From contig NZ_JAFBEG010000021.1 in NCBI RefSeq assembly GCF_016908635.1, forward strand, positions 1 to 38,728: DNA of 38,728 nucleotides, read 5' to 3'. The position numbers and the translations under genes are program-made. This document shows, in pieces, positions 22,919-31,530 of this stretch; position 1 is the stretch's first letter, and each line of letters begins with the position of its first letter. Origin of the DNA: Sporohalobacter salinus (lineage in GTDB: Bacteria; Bacillota; Halanaerobiia; Halobacteroidales; Acetohalobiaceae). The notes beneath the pieces were generated by a model that saw only the letters and a program-made list of their open reading frames with translations, made no database searches and was not told the DNA's origin.

Positions 22919-23500
22919 ATGAATGCTTATAAGCATGATTTAGGACAAAAAATAACTACTGATGTTGGTTCGATTGCAGTTGATAGAGGGTTTGTAGCTC
23001 ATCTAAATTTTGAAACACCAGTTGCACAATCTATTACTGCTGTATTAGGTGCTACTGCTTTAACTACTGAAACTCAAACTATTACAGATGGTATTACAGA
23101 CCCAGATATACCTAGAAACATAAGAATAAAAGGTAGTGCTTCAGGAATGACTGGAGATGTGGTAATCAATGGTACAAATATTAATGATGATGCGATCAGT
23201 GAAACTTTAGCGCTCAATGGGACTACAGAAGTACAAGGTGACAAAGCGTTTAAGACTATTACAAGCGTTGAATTACCTGTTCAGACTAATTCAGGTGATG
23301 AAGTTAGTGTTGGAACAGCTAATAAATTAGGGCTGCCTTATAAGCTGTCTTTAAATACTGTTTTCAAAGCTTATAGAGATGGAACTTTGGAAGGGACTGC
23401 TCCATCTGTTGCTGTTGATTTTGCTAATATTGAAAATAATACTGTATTGCTTGATTCAGCACTGAATGGTACAAATATCGACGTCTATTTGATTGTGTAG
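22919..23500 (+). CDS. Putative capsid-associated structural (decoration-like) protein
   Basis: A 193-residue, beta-rich, acidic protein with few cysteines and many Thr/Asn/Gly residues (VGSIAVDRGFVAHLNFETPV, ITDPDIPRNIRIKG, SGMTGDVVINGTNINDD). Located between the capsid and connector genes, the place where decoration or auxiliary head proteins are encoded. Not recognised beyond that. ATG 22919 follows AAGGAGGTATAAT. Confidence 0.6.
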   Translation: MNAYKHDLGQKITTDVGSIAVDRGFVAHLNFETPVAQSITAVLGATALTTETQTITDGITDPDIPRNIRIKGSASGMTGDVVINGTNINDDAISETLALNGTTEVQGDKAFKTITSVELPVQTNSGDEVSVGTANKLGLPYKLSLNTVFKAYRDGTLEGTAPSVAVDFANIENNTVLLDSALNGTNIDVYLIV

Positions 23501-23508
23501 GTGATTAG

Positions 23509-23958
23509 ATGACTCTAATAGATGAAGTTAAGACAGCGTTAAGAGTTACAACAACTGAATTAGATAGTGAAATAGAAGGATTAATTGAAGCCTGTAAAGT
23601 TGACTTGGAGATAGCTGGATTATATGTAGTTGATGAGACCGACAAACTGATTAAAAGAGCTATTATTTTGTATTGCAAAGCTAATTTTGGCTATGATAAT
23701 CCGGAAGCAGATCGGTTTCAGGAGAGTTATGAAATGCTTAAAAATCATTTGGCTATGTCAGTTGATTATGCTTATTATACTGTTACTTTTGAAATTATCA
23801 AGCAGACAAAAGTAGAATTTGATGGAGAAATTAAAGAAACTAATGCTAATGGTAAAGTTGTATTTTATAGTCGTGAGAAAAATCATGTCCCTTATAAAAT
23901 TGGGGACGGTGATATTAAATATATTGATATAAATAGCGACATGACAGTGAGCGGGTGA
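23509..23958 (+). CDS. Head-tail connector (gp6-like) with C-terminal Ig-like domain
   Basis: The N-terminal ~85 residues are the helical connector fold (LIDEVKTALRVTTTELDSEI ... IKRAIILYCKANFGYDNPEA). The C-terminal ~60 residues (YTVTFEIIKQTKVEFDGEIK, TNANGKVVFYS, VPYKI) form an extra beta domain resembling carboxypeptidase-regulatory/Ig-like modules of virion proteins. The protein attaches to the portal; the added domain is probably exposed at the neck. ATG 23509 follows TAGGTGATTAG. Confidence 0.8.
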   Translation: MTLIDEVKTALRVTTTELDSEIEGLIEACKVDLEIAGLYVVDETDKLIKRAIILYCKANFGYDNPEADRFQESYEMLKNHLAMSVDYAYYTVTFEIIKQTKVEFDGEIKETNANGKVVFYSREKNHVPYKIGDGDIKYIDINSDMTVSG

Positions 23959-23962
23959 TTGT

Positions 23963-24268
23963 ATGAGACATAACAAAGTGATATATCTACCGATTACTAC
24001 TATTGAAGAAGACGAATTTGAAAATGAGGTTGAAGTGATAAGTGATTGGCGGAGAGTTTACGCTAATAAATATTCTATTAATTCTAGTGAATTTTATAAT
24101 GCAGCTAAAGAAGGTTTAAGGCCGGAATTAGCTTTTAGAATTTATGATTTTGAGTATGATGGTGAAGATAAATTCAAATATAATGGTGATGAATATAATA
24201 TCATTCGTACTCAAGGTAGTGGTGAAAAAATGATTTTGGTTGGAGAGAAGGTGACTGCTGATGTCTAA
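23963..24268 (+). CDS. Head closure/head-tail joining protein (SPP1 gp16-like)
   Basis: About 101 residues, beta-barrel-like with the joining-protein pattern: a conserved RRVYANKYSINSSEFYNAAK segment and a closing FKYNGDEYNIIRTQGSGEKM, ILVGEKV. It seals the connector below the portal. It overlaps the next gene by 8 bp. Confidence 0.82.
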   Translation: MRHNKVIYLPITTIEEDEFENEVEVISDWRRVYANKYSINSSEFYNAAKEGLRPELAFRIYDFEYDGEDKFKYNGDEYNIIRTQGSGEKMILVGEKVTADV

Positions 24269-24653
24269 AAACGTCAGTGTAGATGATTTAGCTGATGCTA
24301 TTGTTGGAGAAGTTAAGAAATATACCAAAGATGTATCTGAAGCAATTGAGAATGAAGTCAATGAGACTTCAAAAAAAGTTAGAAAAAAGATAAAAGATAA
24401 TTCTCCAGAAGATAGCGGAGAGTACAAAATGGGTTGGAGAAGGAAGAAAAGCACTGCTGGTGGGAAAATTGAAATTACTGTGCATAATACAGTAAAGCCG
24501 ACCTTAGTCCATCTACTTGAATTTGGTCATGAACAAGTAGGAGAAGGTAAAGATAGAGTATCAGCAATTAAGCATTTAAGACCGGCATATGATACTTTTG
24601 TTCCTGATATGCAGAAAAGAATTGAAAAAATCATTAAGAATGGCGGTGATTAG
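24261..24653 (+). CDS. HK97 gp10-like tail-completion protein
   Basis: A 130-residue protein: a helical N-terminus with repeated charged residues (VEEVKKYTK-type helices, NETSKKVRKKIKDNSPEDSG), then GWRRKK and HLLEFGHEQVGEG, the hallmark of the HK97 gp10 tail-completion family. Works at the head-tail interface. Confidence 0.85.
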   Translation: MSKNVSVDDLADAIVGEVKKYTKDVSEAIENEVNETSKKVRKKIKDNSPEDSGEYKMGWRRKKSTAGGKIEITVHNTVKPTLVHLLEFGHEQVGEGKDRVSAIKHLRPAYDTFVPDMQKRIEKIIKNGGD

Positions 24654-24968
24654 ATGACTTACATTGATTTAATAAATGAATTAGAGACAACAGGGATACC
24701 AGCAACTTATAGTAGTTTTAAGTCTAAACAGAAGCCGCCGTTTATCACAGTTAATTTAAGCAATAATAATGACTTCATGGCTGATAATATCAATTTTAAA
24801 GAGATAGAAAACTTTCAAGTTGAGCTTTATACTGCAAAGAAACATCCACCAACAGAAGAATTGATACAAGATAAACTAAAAGAGTTAAAGTTGCCTTATA
24901 TAAAGGCAGAAACTTATTTGGAAAGTGAAAAATTAAGGCAGATTGTATATGAAATCCAATTAATTTAA
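24654..24968 (+). CDS. Tail terminator/minor tail protein
   Basis: A 104-residue protein in the position of the tail-tube terminator. Segments LETTGIPATYSSFKSKQKPP and NFQVELYTAKKHPPTEELIQ resemble the DUF806/DUF3168-type tail completion proteins. It starts directly after the previous stop (TAGATG). Confidence 0.72.
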   Translation: MTYIDLINELETTGIPATYSSFKSKQKPPFITVNLSNNNDFMADNINFKEIENFQVELYTAKKHPPTEELIQDKLKELKLPYIKAETYLESEKLRQIVYEIQLI

Positions 24969-24980
24969 GGAGTGAAAATT

Positions 24981-25886
24981 ATGAGTCAAAATAAAGTTAA
25001 ATTTGGGTTAGAGCAGGTTCATATAGCTTTTATGGGTGTTGCTCAGACCGAAAGCATAGAAGTAACTGATCCGCCCGGAACGGATGGAGAGATTACTATT
25101 ACTATAACAGCAGATACATTGTTGGGAGAAGATTCCCCACATGATATTGTAGTTCCTTTGGCAAGCGAAACTCATACTAATGTAACTAAAGTTGCTTCTA
25201 CCATAGTAAATGTTTTAAATGATGATAGTGTGATTAACTCGGTGTTTCAAGCTAGGCATGATGGTGGAACTATTTATTTGACTACTTTAGTGGCCCGGTC
25301 TAATGATTCAACTCTAGATATTTCTTTTACAGATACAGCAACTACTGGAGCTACAATGGGTACTTCTACAGCTGTTGAAGAAGGTGCTACAGGATGGGGA
25401 AAACCACAAGCTGTGAAAGGTGCAGTTAACTTCTCTTCTGATCCTGAGGGGGATAGCTCAGAATTTTACGCCGATAACACTAAATATTATACGCACACTT
25501 CAAACAATGGTTATACCGGAGAGCTAGAAATTGCAAATGTCCCGGATGATATATTAGCCGAAATGTTGGGGATGACTATAGATAATAATGATATGTTGGT
25601 TGAATCTTCTGATGATGAAGTAAAAGAATTTGCATTAATGGGGCAAATTCAGGGGGATGAAAGAAACAGACGTTTTGTATATTATCGTTGTAAAGCTAGT
25701 AGACCATCAGAAGAAAATAGTACTACTGAGTCGAGTATAACGCCTTCTACTGACACTGTAAGCATAACAATGTTACCACTTGAAGATCAAGGTAAGATTA
25801 TCAAAGGGGTTATGGAGCTATCTAACACAAATCAAGCTGCATATGACAGTTTCTTTGATTCGGTAACTTTACCTGATGTATCTTAA
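24981..25886 (+). CDS. Major tail tube protein (phi13-like) with inserted beta domain
   Basis: The N-terminus (QNKVKFGLEQVHIAFM) and the second half (GAVNFSSDPEGDSSEFYADN, NGYTGELEIANVPDDILAEM, ETLG-like LEDQGKIIKGVMELS) match phi13-type tube proteins of roughly 190 residues. About 110 residues are inserted near residue 20-140 (DGEITITITADTL ... TTGATMGTST), a repetitive Thr/Asp-rich beta domain of a kind seen in several virion proteins, probably displayed on the tube. ATG 24981 follows AAGGAGTGAAAATT. Confidence 0.85.
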   Translation: MSQNKVKFGLEQVHIAFMGVAQTESIEVTDPPGTDGEITITITADTLLGEDSPHDIVVPLASETHTNVTKVASTIVNVLNDDSVINSVFQARHDGGTIYLTTLVARSNDSTLDISFTDTATTGATMGTSTAVEEGATGWGKPQAVKGAVNFSSDPEGDSSEFYADNTKYYTHTSNNGYTGELEIANVPDDILAEMLGMTIDNNDMLVESSDDEVKEFALMGQIQGDERNRRFVYYRCKASRPSEENSTTESSITPSTDTVSITMLPLEDQGKIIKGVMELSNTNQAAYDSFFDSVTLPDVS

Positions 25887-25904
25887 TTTAAGGAGGGATA
25901 ATCA

Positions 25905-26279
25905 ATGAAAACAGTACAAATGGGGGATAAAGAGCTAGGTTTGAAAGCGTCACCTTTAGCTCTTTTGTATTATCAACAGGAATTTGGTCAAGATCTTATG
26001 GGAGATTTAGTTAGTATGCAAGATATGGCTGACATGGCAGATGGGGACTTTTCTAGTTTTGACTCTGTAAAGATACTTCAAATTTGCTATGCAATGAATA
26101 AGGCCAATAATTATGGTAAGCAATTTCCTGATTTTGAAAAATGGCTATCTGAATTAAACAGTATAGATTTTGCAGATGAAGATTTTATGCTGGATGTAAT
26201 TGAGGAAGCAACAGACGGTTTTTTTCGTGGAGCAAAAGAAGAACCCCAAAAACCAGAATCAAAACAAAGAAATAAATAA
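25905..26279 (+). CDS. Tail assembly chaperone, short form (gpG-like)
   Basis: A 124-residue protein (LGLKASPLALLYYQQEFGQD, VKILQICYAMNKANNYGKQF) that coats the tape measure protein during tail assembly. It is followed, in the +1 frame, by the gpT-like reading frame, so a longer fusion is expected by programmed frameshifting. ATG 25905 follows AAGGAGGGATAAT. Confidence 0.85.
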   Translation: MKTVQMGDKELGLKASPLALLYYQQEFGQDLMGDLVSMQDMADMADGDFSSFDSVKILQICYAMNKANNYGKQFPDFEKWLSELNSIDFADEDFMLDVIEEATDGFFRGAKEEPQKPESKQRNK

Positions 26280-26472
26280 TGATAGATTAGACCTTGTTTT
26301 GATATCTAATGCAAAACAAATAGGATTATCATTTAAAGAATTAAATAATCTAAGAGTTAGAGATTTTGTTGAAATGATAGATATTGAGACACAACGTACG
26401 AATGGTGTTGGAGATAATAGTATTGATCTAGCTCTAGCCACTCAAAAAGATATAGATAAATTATTATCATAG
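26200..26472 (+). CDS. gpT-like extension of the tail chaperone (frameshift product)
   Basis: This frame has no ribosome-binding site or convincing start; it opens after a stop at 26197 and continues 64 codons past the gpG stop (LDLVLISNAKQIGLSFKELN, FVEMIDIETQRTNGVGDNS). It lies +1 (equivalently -2) from the gpG frame. Slippage candidates in the overlap are CCC-C within CCCCAAAAACC (26244-26254) and a seven-T run (26219-26225). The T-domain is expected to contact tail tube subunits. Confidence 0.75.
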   Translation: MRKQQTVFFVEQKKNPKNQNQNKEINNDRLDLVLISNAKQIGLSFKELNNLRVRDFVEMIDIETQRTNGVGDNSIDLALATQKDIDKLLS

Positions 26473-26502
26473 GCAAGCTCTCGAAAAAGAAAAGGGGAGG
26501 AG

Positions 26503-29283
26503 GTGATTATTATTGCTAAAACAATCCGCGGTATAAATGTCAAAATCGGATCGGATACTTCTGGACTTTCCGCAGCTCTTAAAGACGTGAATAAGAAAAG
26601 TAGAGATATTCGTAGTGAATTGCGTAAGGTTGAGAGATTACTAAAATTTAATCCTGATGACACGGAGCTACTTGCTCAAAAACAGCAATTGCTTTCTGAT
26701 CGAGTAGAAAATACTTCTGAGAAATTAAGAAGATTGAAGAAAGTTCAAGATCAAGTGAATGAACAATTTAAAAAAGGCGAAATTGGAGAACAGCAATATA
26801 GGGCCTTTCAGCGTGAGATTAAAAAGACGGAGTCTAAACTAGAGACATTTGAGGCTCAACTTAGTGAGACAACTTCATCTTCCGGGAAACTTGCAAGAAA
26901 ACTGCAGGCGGCTGGAAATAAGCTTAAAGGTATAGGTGAAAAAATGAAAGGTGTAGGGGAATCTATCTCTATGAAAGTGACTGCACCGCTAACCGGAGCT
27001 TTTGTTGCTCTAACAGAAGGTACTAGGAATTTTCGCAAAGAAATCTCTGTTCTTGATAATAATATTAAATCAGCAGGAGCTAGTTCAGAAAATATAAATA
27101 AAGCAATGGCTAAGACTAAAGCGATTACCGGAGAAACAAAGGATAGTGTAGAGGGATTATCTAATTTACTTGCTACAGATTTTAGAGGAGATAAGTTTCA
27201 GCAAGTTTTAGATAATTTAATCGGAGCTTCTATTAAGTTTAAAGAAACTATCAAATTTGAAGAAGTTGCTAATTCATTTCAAGAGACAATAGCTTCTGGT
27301 GAAGCGGTTGGTCAGTTCGGTGAGCTATTAGAAAGAACAGGAGTTAATCTAGATGAATTTGAAGCAGGATTAAGAGAAGCAAAAAAACGTGGTAAAGAAC
27401 AGAATTATATACTGCAAACCTTAGCTGATACAGGACTTTCTCAGATCTATGAGCAGTATAAGAAGAATAATTCTGAACTGGTAAATAATGCAGAGGCAAA
27501 TTATATGTTCCAAAAAGCTCTAGGGAAGTTAGGTAGTACTTTAGATCCAATCATGACTAAACTCATTAAATTTGCTACTAAAGTTGTAGATAAATTCAAT
27601 GAATTTTCTCCGGCAGCAAAGAAGCTTACAATCACAATAGCGGGGGTAGCTGCAGTTATAGGTCCTGTTATTACTACTATGGGTGTTTTGGCAGCGTCAT
27701 TATCAGCATTGTTAAGCCCTGTCGGTGCTGTTGTAGCAGCCATTTCAGCGTTAAGTGTTGTAGGTATAGAAGTGTATCGTAATTGGCAAGAAGTTAAGAA
27801 TTCTCTATCTGCTATTTGGGACTTTCTTAAAACCGAAGCTCAAATATTTGCAACTCAAATTCAATTAGCATTTGCCGGTGTTCAATTTGGGATTAGTAAA
27901 ATGATTAATGTAATAGTTGATAAGGCTTCTATATTATCTAAATTACCTGGTAAATGGGGAGATAAATTTGATAAATTTAGCAGTTCTGTTAGTAAGAGCA
28001 CTGAAAAAACAAAAGATAAATTAGATAACCTAACAGGAAGATTATCTAGTCTAAATGATGAAGCTGGCGAAAACTTGAATAATATGGGAGTTTCTTTTTC
28101 AAACCTAGGATCAAACATTAAAGAAGATGTAAAAGGAATAGTAAGTGTGGTTACTGGATTAGGAGAAAGTTATGATACAGCGGGGGAAAAAGCAGAGGAA
28201 GCAGCCGAAAAAGCTAAAGAAGCAGTTAAAAAATATAAAGATCAAACTAAGCCTACTAAAGAAGAAATTAAAAAAAGGGAAAAATTTGAGCAAAAATGGA
28301 ATGATAAATTATTTAATTTAACTGCTTCTAGAATAGAAAAGTTAGAAAAAGAAAAACAGGAAGCTATTAAGAACGCAAAAGAAAAAGGAGCAAAAACTAC
28401 TGCTATTGAGGAATATTATGCCGAGAAGAAAAATCAAATTAGAGAAGGCTTTGAAGAATCATGGAAAGATAAGTTATTTCAAATAACCGCTACTAGAGAA
28501 GAGAAATTGGAGAAAGAAAAACAAAGAGCATTAGAAAGAGCAGAAGAATTAGGAGCAAGTAAACTTGCAATCAAGAAATATTATGTCCAAAAGGAAAAAG
28601 AGTTATTAAGCAACCAGTTAGCCAGATATCAAAAGCAAAGTAGTGCTATATCCACAGCTATCAAAGCAATGAAAGATAATATAATTGAATATACGAAAAG
28701 ATTGTATAATAATACTGCGCAAGCTTCTTTGGCTATGTCAAAGTCGATGACAAGTTTTTTTGATAGCTTTACAAATGGTTCAAAAACTTTCAAAGAAGCA
28801 GTTAAAGAAATGGCACTATCATTTGTAACTATGGCTGAACAACAAGTAATTGCAGCTGAAGCAATGGGGGTTGCCCAATCATGGGCTCAGGCTCCATCAA
28901 CTCTCGGGGCTTCATTAGCTTATATAGGCGAGATTGTATCTAAGTCAGCTGCAGCTATAGCAACATTTGAGTCTGTTAAAGCGGTTATTAGAGAATTCGC
29001 TGATGGTGGACTTGTTACTGGGCCAACTCTCGGAATGATCGGTGAAGCAGGAGACGACGAAGCCGTATTACCTCTTAATCAGAAAACGATGTCAACTCTT
29101 GGAGCAAGCATAGCAGCAAATATGCCTCAACAGCAACAAACAGTCCAGCCTGTTTCTCAAAGACCGATTGAACTCCACGTTGGAACACTCGTTGCTGACA
29201 AAATGGGCCTTAAAAAGTTAGAAAGAAAGTTAAGAAGTATTAGAATATCTGAAAATAAACGGTTAGGGGTGAATAATGCATGA
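26503..29283 (+). CDS. Tail tape measure protein
   Basis: The 926-residue protein sets tail length (about 0.15 nm per residue suggests roughly 140 nm). The N-terminus (AKTIRGINVKIGSDTSGLSA) is the typical TMP start, followed by coiled coils, a hydrophobic stretch (about 365-425: ITIAGVAAVIGPVITTMGVL, ALLSPVGAVVAAISALSVVG), long charged helices, and the C-terminal FADGGLVTGPTLGMIGEAGD motif. Start codon uncertain: GTG 26503 or the ATT at 26512, which stands where homologues usually have the Met of MAKT; AGGAGGTGAT is optimal for the latter, AAGGGG could serve the former. Confidence 0.93.
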   Translation: MIIIAKTIRGINVKIGSDTSGLSAALKDVNKKSRDIRSELRKVERLLKFNPDDTELLAQKQQLLSDRVENTSEKLRRLKKVQDQVNEQFKKGEIGEQQYRAFQREIKKTESKLETFEAQLSETTSSSGKLARKLQAAGNKLKGIGEKMKGVGESISMKVTAPLTGAFVALTEGTRNFRKEISVLDNNIKSAGASSENINKAMAKTKAITGETKDSVEGLSNLLATDFRGDKFQQVLDNLIGASIKFKETIKFEEVANSFQETIASGEAVGQFGELLERTGVNLDEFEAGLREAKKRGKEQNYILQTLADTGLSQIYEQYKKNNSELVNNAEANYMFQKALGKLGSTLDPIMTKLIKFATKVVDKFNEFSPAAKKLTITIAGVAAVIGPVITTMGVLAASLSALLSPVGAVVAAISALSVVGIEVYRNWQEVKNSLSAIWDFLKTEAQIFATQIQLAFAGVQFGISKMINVIVDKASILSKLPGKWGDKFDKFSSSVSKSTEKTKDKLDNLTGRLSSLNDEAGENLNNMGVSFSNLGSNIKEDVKGIVSVVTGLGESYDTAGEKAEEAAEKAKEAVKKYKDQTKPTKEEIKKREKFEQKWNDKLFNLTASRIEKLEKEKQEAIKNAKEKGAKTTAIEEYYAEKKNQIREGFEESWKDKLFQITATREEKLEKEKQRALERAEELGASKLAIKKYYVQKEKELLSNQLARYQKQSSAISTAIKAMKDNIIEYTKRLYNNTAQASLAMSKSMTSFFDSFTNGSKTFKEAVKEMALSFVTMAEQQVIAAEAMGVAQSWAQAPSTLGASLAYIGEIVSKSAAAIATFESVKAVIREFADGGLVTGPTLGMIGEAGDDEAVLPLNQKTMSTLGASIAANMPQQQQTVQPVSQRPIELHVGTLVADKMGLKKLERKLRSIRISENKRLGVNNA

Positions 29284-29624
29284 TTAATCTTAAGTTAAAT
29301 GGAACAAAAATACCATCTCCTAAGGAAGAGGTGAAAATTGATCCACTCGAAATTGCAAGAGAAGATAGAATGGCCAGTGGTCGTAAAGTTAAAGATATAA
29401 AGACTACTAAAGATACATTCACCCTTGATTATGATGGGCTTCTTCCGGATGATGCAATGACTTTCATAAATGCTTATAGAGATGGTGGACCGGTAACTTT
29501 TGAATATGAAGACGTTGAGGGAAAGCAATCTAAGCAGGTGTATATACAGCCCCTTCCTAGAAAAATATACGCTCCTAAACCACAATATACAAAAGAAATT
29601 ACAATAACTTTGGAGGAAGAATAA
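29280..29624 (+). CDS. Small tail protein following the tape measure
   Basis: A 114-residue beta-rich protein (LNGTKIPSPKEEVKIDPLEI, KTTKDTFTLDYDGLLPDDAM, FINAYRDGGPVTFEYEDVEG). Position right after the tape measure suggests a distal-tail or tail-tip component. The start overlaps the tape measure end by 4 bp. Confidence 0.7.
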   Translation: MINLKLNGTKIPSPKEEVKIDPLEIAREDRMASGRKVKDIKTTKDTFTLDYDGLLPDDAMTFINAYRDGGPVTFEYEDVEGKQSKQVYIQPLPRKIYAPKPQYTKEITITLEEE

Positions 29625-29625
29625 G

Positions 29626-30846
29626 ATGCTGCCAGTTAGTGATGAATTTCTAGAGAAGATCAAAGCTGGAACACGAAACATTAAAGCAAGAGTAGAGATT
29701 GTATGGACTGACTCGCAAATAGACAAGTCAATTAGAATGTCAGCTAATGAAAATGCAAGAATATCATGGACTTATCAAGCTGCGGATGCTGTTGAGAATA
29801 CACCACATAAATGGTTGTCTCTCGATGGGTCATGTACTCTTGATGGAACATATCATCCGGCGCCTGGGAGCAAGAAAACAGCTGAAGAATACCAAATGGG
29901 TTGGTGGGGGAGACAATTATCAGATAGTAATAGTAATTTTGCTACTCCATATCCAACGCTTACAGTATCATTTACTGAACGCCCAGTTTTTTCTTTGAAA
30001 GTAATTGGCGACAATGCAAGAGAAGAATATCCGGTTGATTTTGATATTAATATATACAGTAACGGCAGCTTGATTCATACGGAAACGGTCACCGGTAACA
30101 CTAATATATTCTGGAATAGAGACGTATCAGATCAAAATTTAGAGGCCATAACTAGAATGGAATTAGTAGTCAAAAAATGGTCCCATCCCGGACGGCAGGT
30201 AAAAATAGTAGAATTTTTCACAGCTATACGCGAAATATATGAAGATGATGATATCTTGCAACTTAACCTATTGGAAGAAAGAGAAATATCTGAGGGCAGT
30301 CTTCCGATCGGGAACATAAGTGCTAATGAAATTGATCTGCGAATTAATAATATTAGTGGTAAATTCTTTGCTGGGAATCCAGATTCACCTTTCTTTGGTC
30401 TAATCAAGAAAAATAGACGTATCAGGCCATATCTAGGGATTGAACTTGATGATGGTACTACTGAGTATCATCCGCTCGGAGTGTACTGGAGCGGGGATTG
30501 GGATACTCCTGAGCAGGAAGTGTACGCTGGGACTACGGCTAGAGATAGACTGCAACTCATGGATGAAACTGAATATTCAACTAGCAAAGTGCAACAAGAT
30601 GTATCATTATATCAACTTGCAGTTGATATTTGTGAGGATTATGATCTTGCTAGCAATCAATACTGGATAGATTTAGAGCTTCAAAATTTCGTTATTCCTT
30701 ATGCTTATTTTGAGCCTGTATCACACCGTGAAGCATTGCGGCAGATAGCTACAGCATGTGCAGGTCAGGTTTATGCAGACCGTAAGGGCGTAGTAAGATT
30801 AGAAGGACCTAGTTTCATACAGAACAAATATAATGTTATATTATAA
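29626..30846 (+). CDS. Tail-tip protein, N-terminal part of an apparently split gene
   Basis: A 406-residue protein not assignable to a named family but clearly a tail-tip component by position. It contains a jelly-roll-like insert (about 60-200, FSLKVIGDNAREEYPVDFDI) and then EISEGSLPIGNISANEIDLR, HPLGVYWSGDWDTPEQEVYA, REALRQIATACAGQVYADRK. It stops abruptly after VRLEGPSFIQNKYNVIL. The expected continuation (SIPDGAYLIDKDNYRSKNQP ... YAWGADITIEN ... DVELDWRGNPALIL) is instead found fused to the RCC1-like gene 1.85 kb downstream, in the same frame relative to a shared 9-bp repeat. Confidence 0.75.
   Translation: MLPVSDEFLEKIKAGTRNIKARVEIVWTDSQIDKSIRMSANENARISWTYQAADAVENTPHKWLSLDGSCTLDGTYHPAPGSKKTAEEYQMGWWGRQLSDSNSNFATPYPTLTVSFTERPVFSLKVIGDNAREEYPVDFDINIYSNGSLIHTETVTGNTNIFWNRDVSDQNLEAITRMELVVKKWSHPGRQVKIVEFFTAIREIYEDDDILQLNLLEEREISEGSLPIGNISANEIDLRINNISGKFFAGNPDSPFFGLIKKNRRIRPYLGIELDDGTTEYHPLGVYWSGDWDTPEQEVYAGTTARDRLQLMDETEYSTSKVQQDVSLYQLAVDICEDYDLASNQYWIDLELQNFVIPYAYFEPVSHREALRQIATACAGQVYADRKGVVRLEGPSFIQNKYNVIL
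30836..30844 (+). repeat. 9-bp direct repeat TTATATTAT, left copy
   Basis: Identical copy at 32693-32701; distance 1857 bp, a multiple of three. Reading frames on both sides are in register across the repeat. It marks the left edge of the inserted fibre module; the stop codon and the ribosome-binding site of the next gene begin immediately after it. Confidence 0.5.
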
Positions 30847-30861
30847 GGAGGATGGTAATTA

Positions 30862-31491
30862 ATGAATATGACTGATTTTTTAGAGCAGAAACTGCTTGAA
30901 CATAGTTTTCTTAATCTACCTTGGAGTTCTCCGAGCACGGTATATGTAGCACTTTGCACAGCAGATCCTACAGAAACAGGCGATCAAACTAATGAAATTA
31001 GCGCTACTAATTACAGTAGACAATCTATAGATTTCAGTGATGTAGCAGCTGACTCTAACAGTGAAGCTTCATTAATAGAAAACAATCTTGATATAGAATT
31101 TGGACAGGCAAGTGTAGACTGGGGAGAAATTACTCACGCTGCTATAATGAACGCTGAAACTGATGGTAATATGCTTATGTATTCTCAATTGACTGCTTTT
31201 GTAACTGGTGAAATTTTCACAAGTAATTATGATACTGCCGTATCACTTGATCAAGACGGTATTATAGAAGGAAGCGAAACTGTTACTGATACTGATGGTA
31301 CTGGAGAATACTATGAAGGTAGAGACTATACAATGAACTATACTAACGGAGAAATTACGGTATTATCTTCCGGGGCTATGTCGGATGCTGCGGATTATCT
31401 AATTGATTATGAATATGCTAATTCAAAAGTAATTAACAGTGGTGATCTATTTAGGATTCCTGCTACTGAATTAGTGGTTGCATTTGATTAG
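30862..31491 (+). CDS. Tail fibre-like protein
   Basis: A 209-residue protein. The N-terminal half (MTDFLEQKLLEHSFLNLPWS, PSTVYVALCTADPTETGDQ, NYSRQSIDF, DWGEITHAAIMNAETDGNML) matches a widespread phage fibre-tip family, which normally ends with GDLFRIPATELVVAFD as here. About 65 residues are inserted before that end (EGRDYTMNYTNGEITVLSSG), a module resembling DYTVDY-type beta repeats. ATG 30862 has AAGGAGG 10 nt upstream. Probable host-binding or adaptor component. Confidence 0.75.
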   Translation: MNMTDFLEQKLLEHSFLNLPWSSPSTVYVALCTADPTETGDQTNEISATNYSRQSIDFSDVAADSNSEASLIENNLDIEFGQASVDWGEITHAAIMNAETDGNMLMYSQLTAFVTGEIFTSNYDTAVSLDQDGIIEGSETVTDTDGTGEYYEGRDYTMNYTNGEITVLSSGAMSDAADYLIDYEYANSKVINSGDLFRIPATELVVAFD

Positions 31492-31530
31492 TTTGATTAG
31501 GGGGATTTTTATGTATAGAGTGATGATTAA

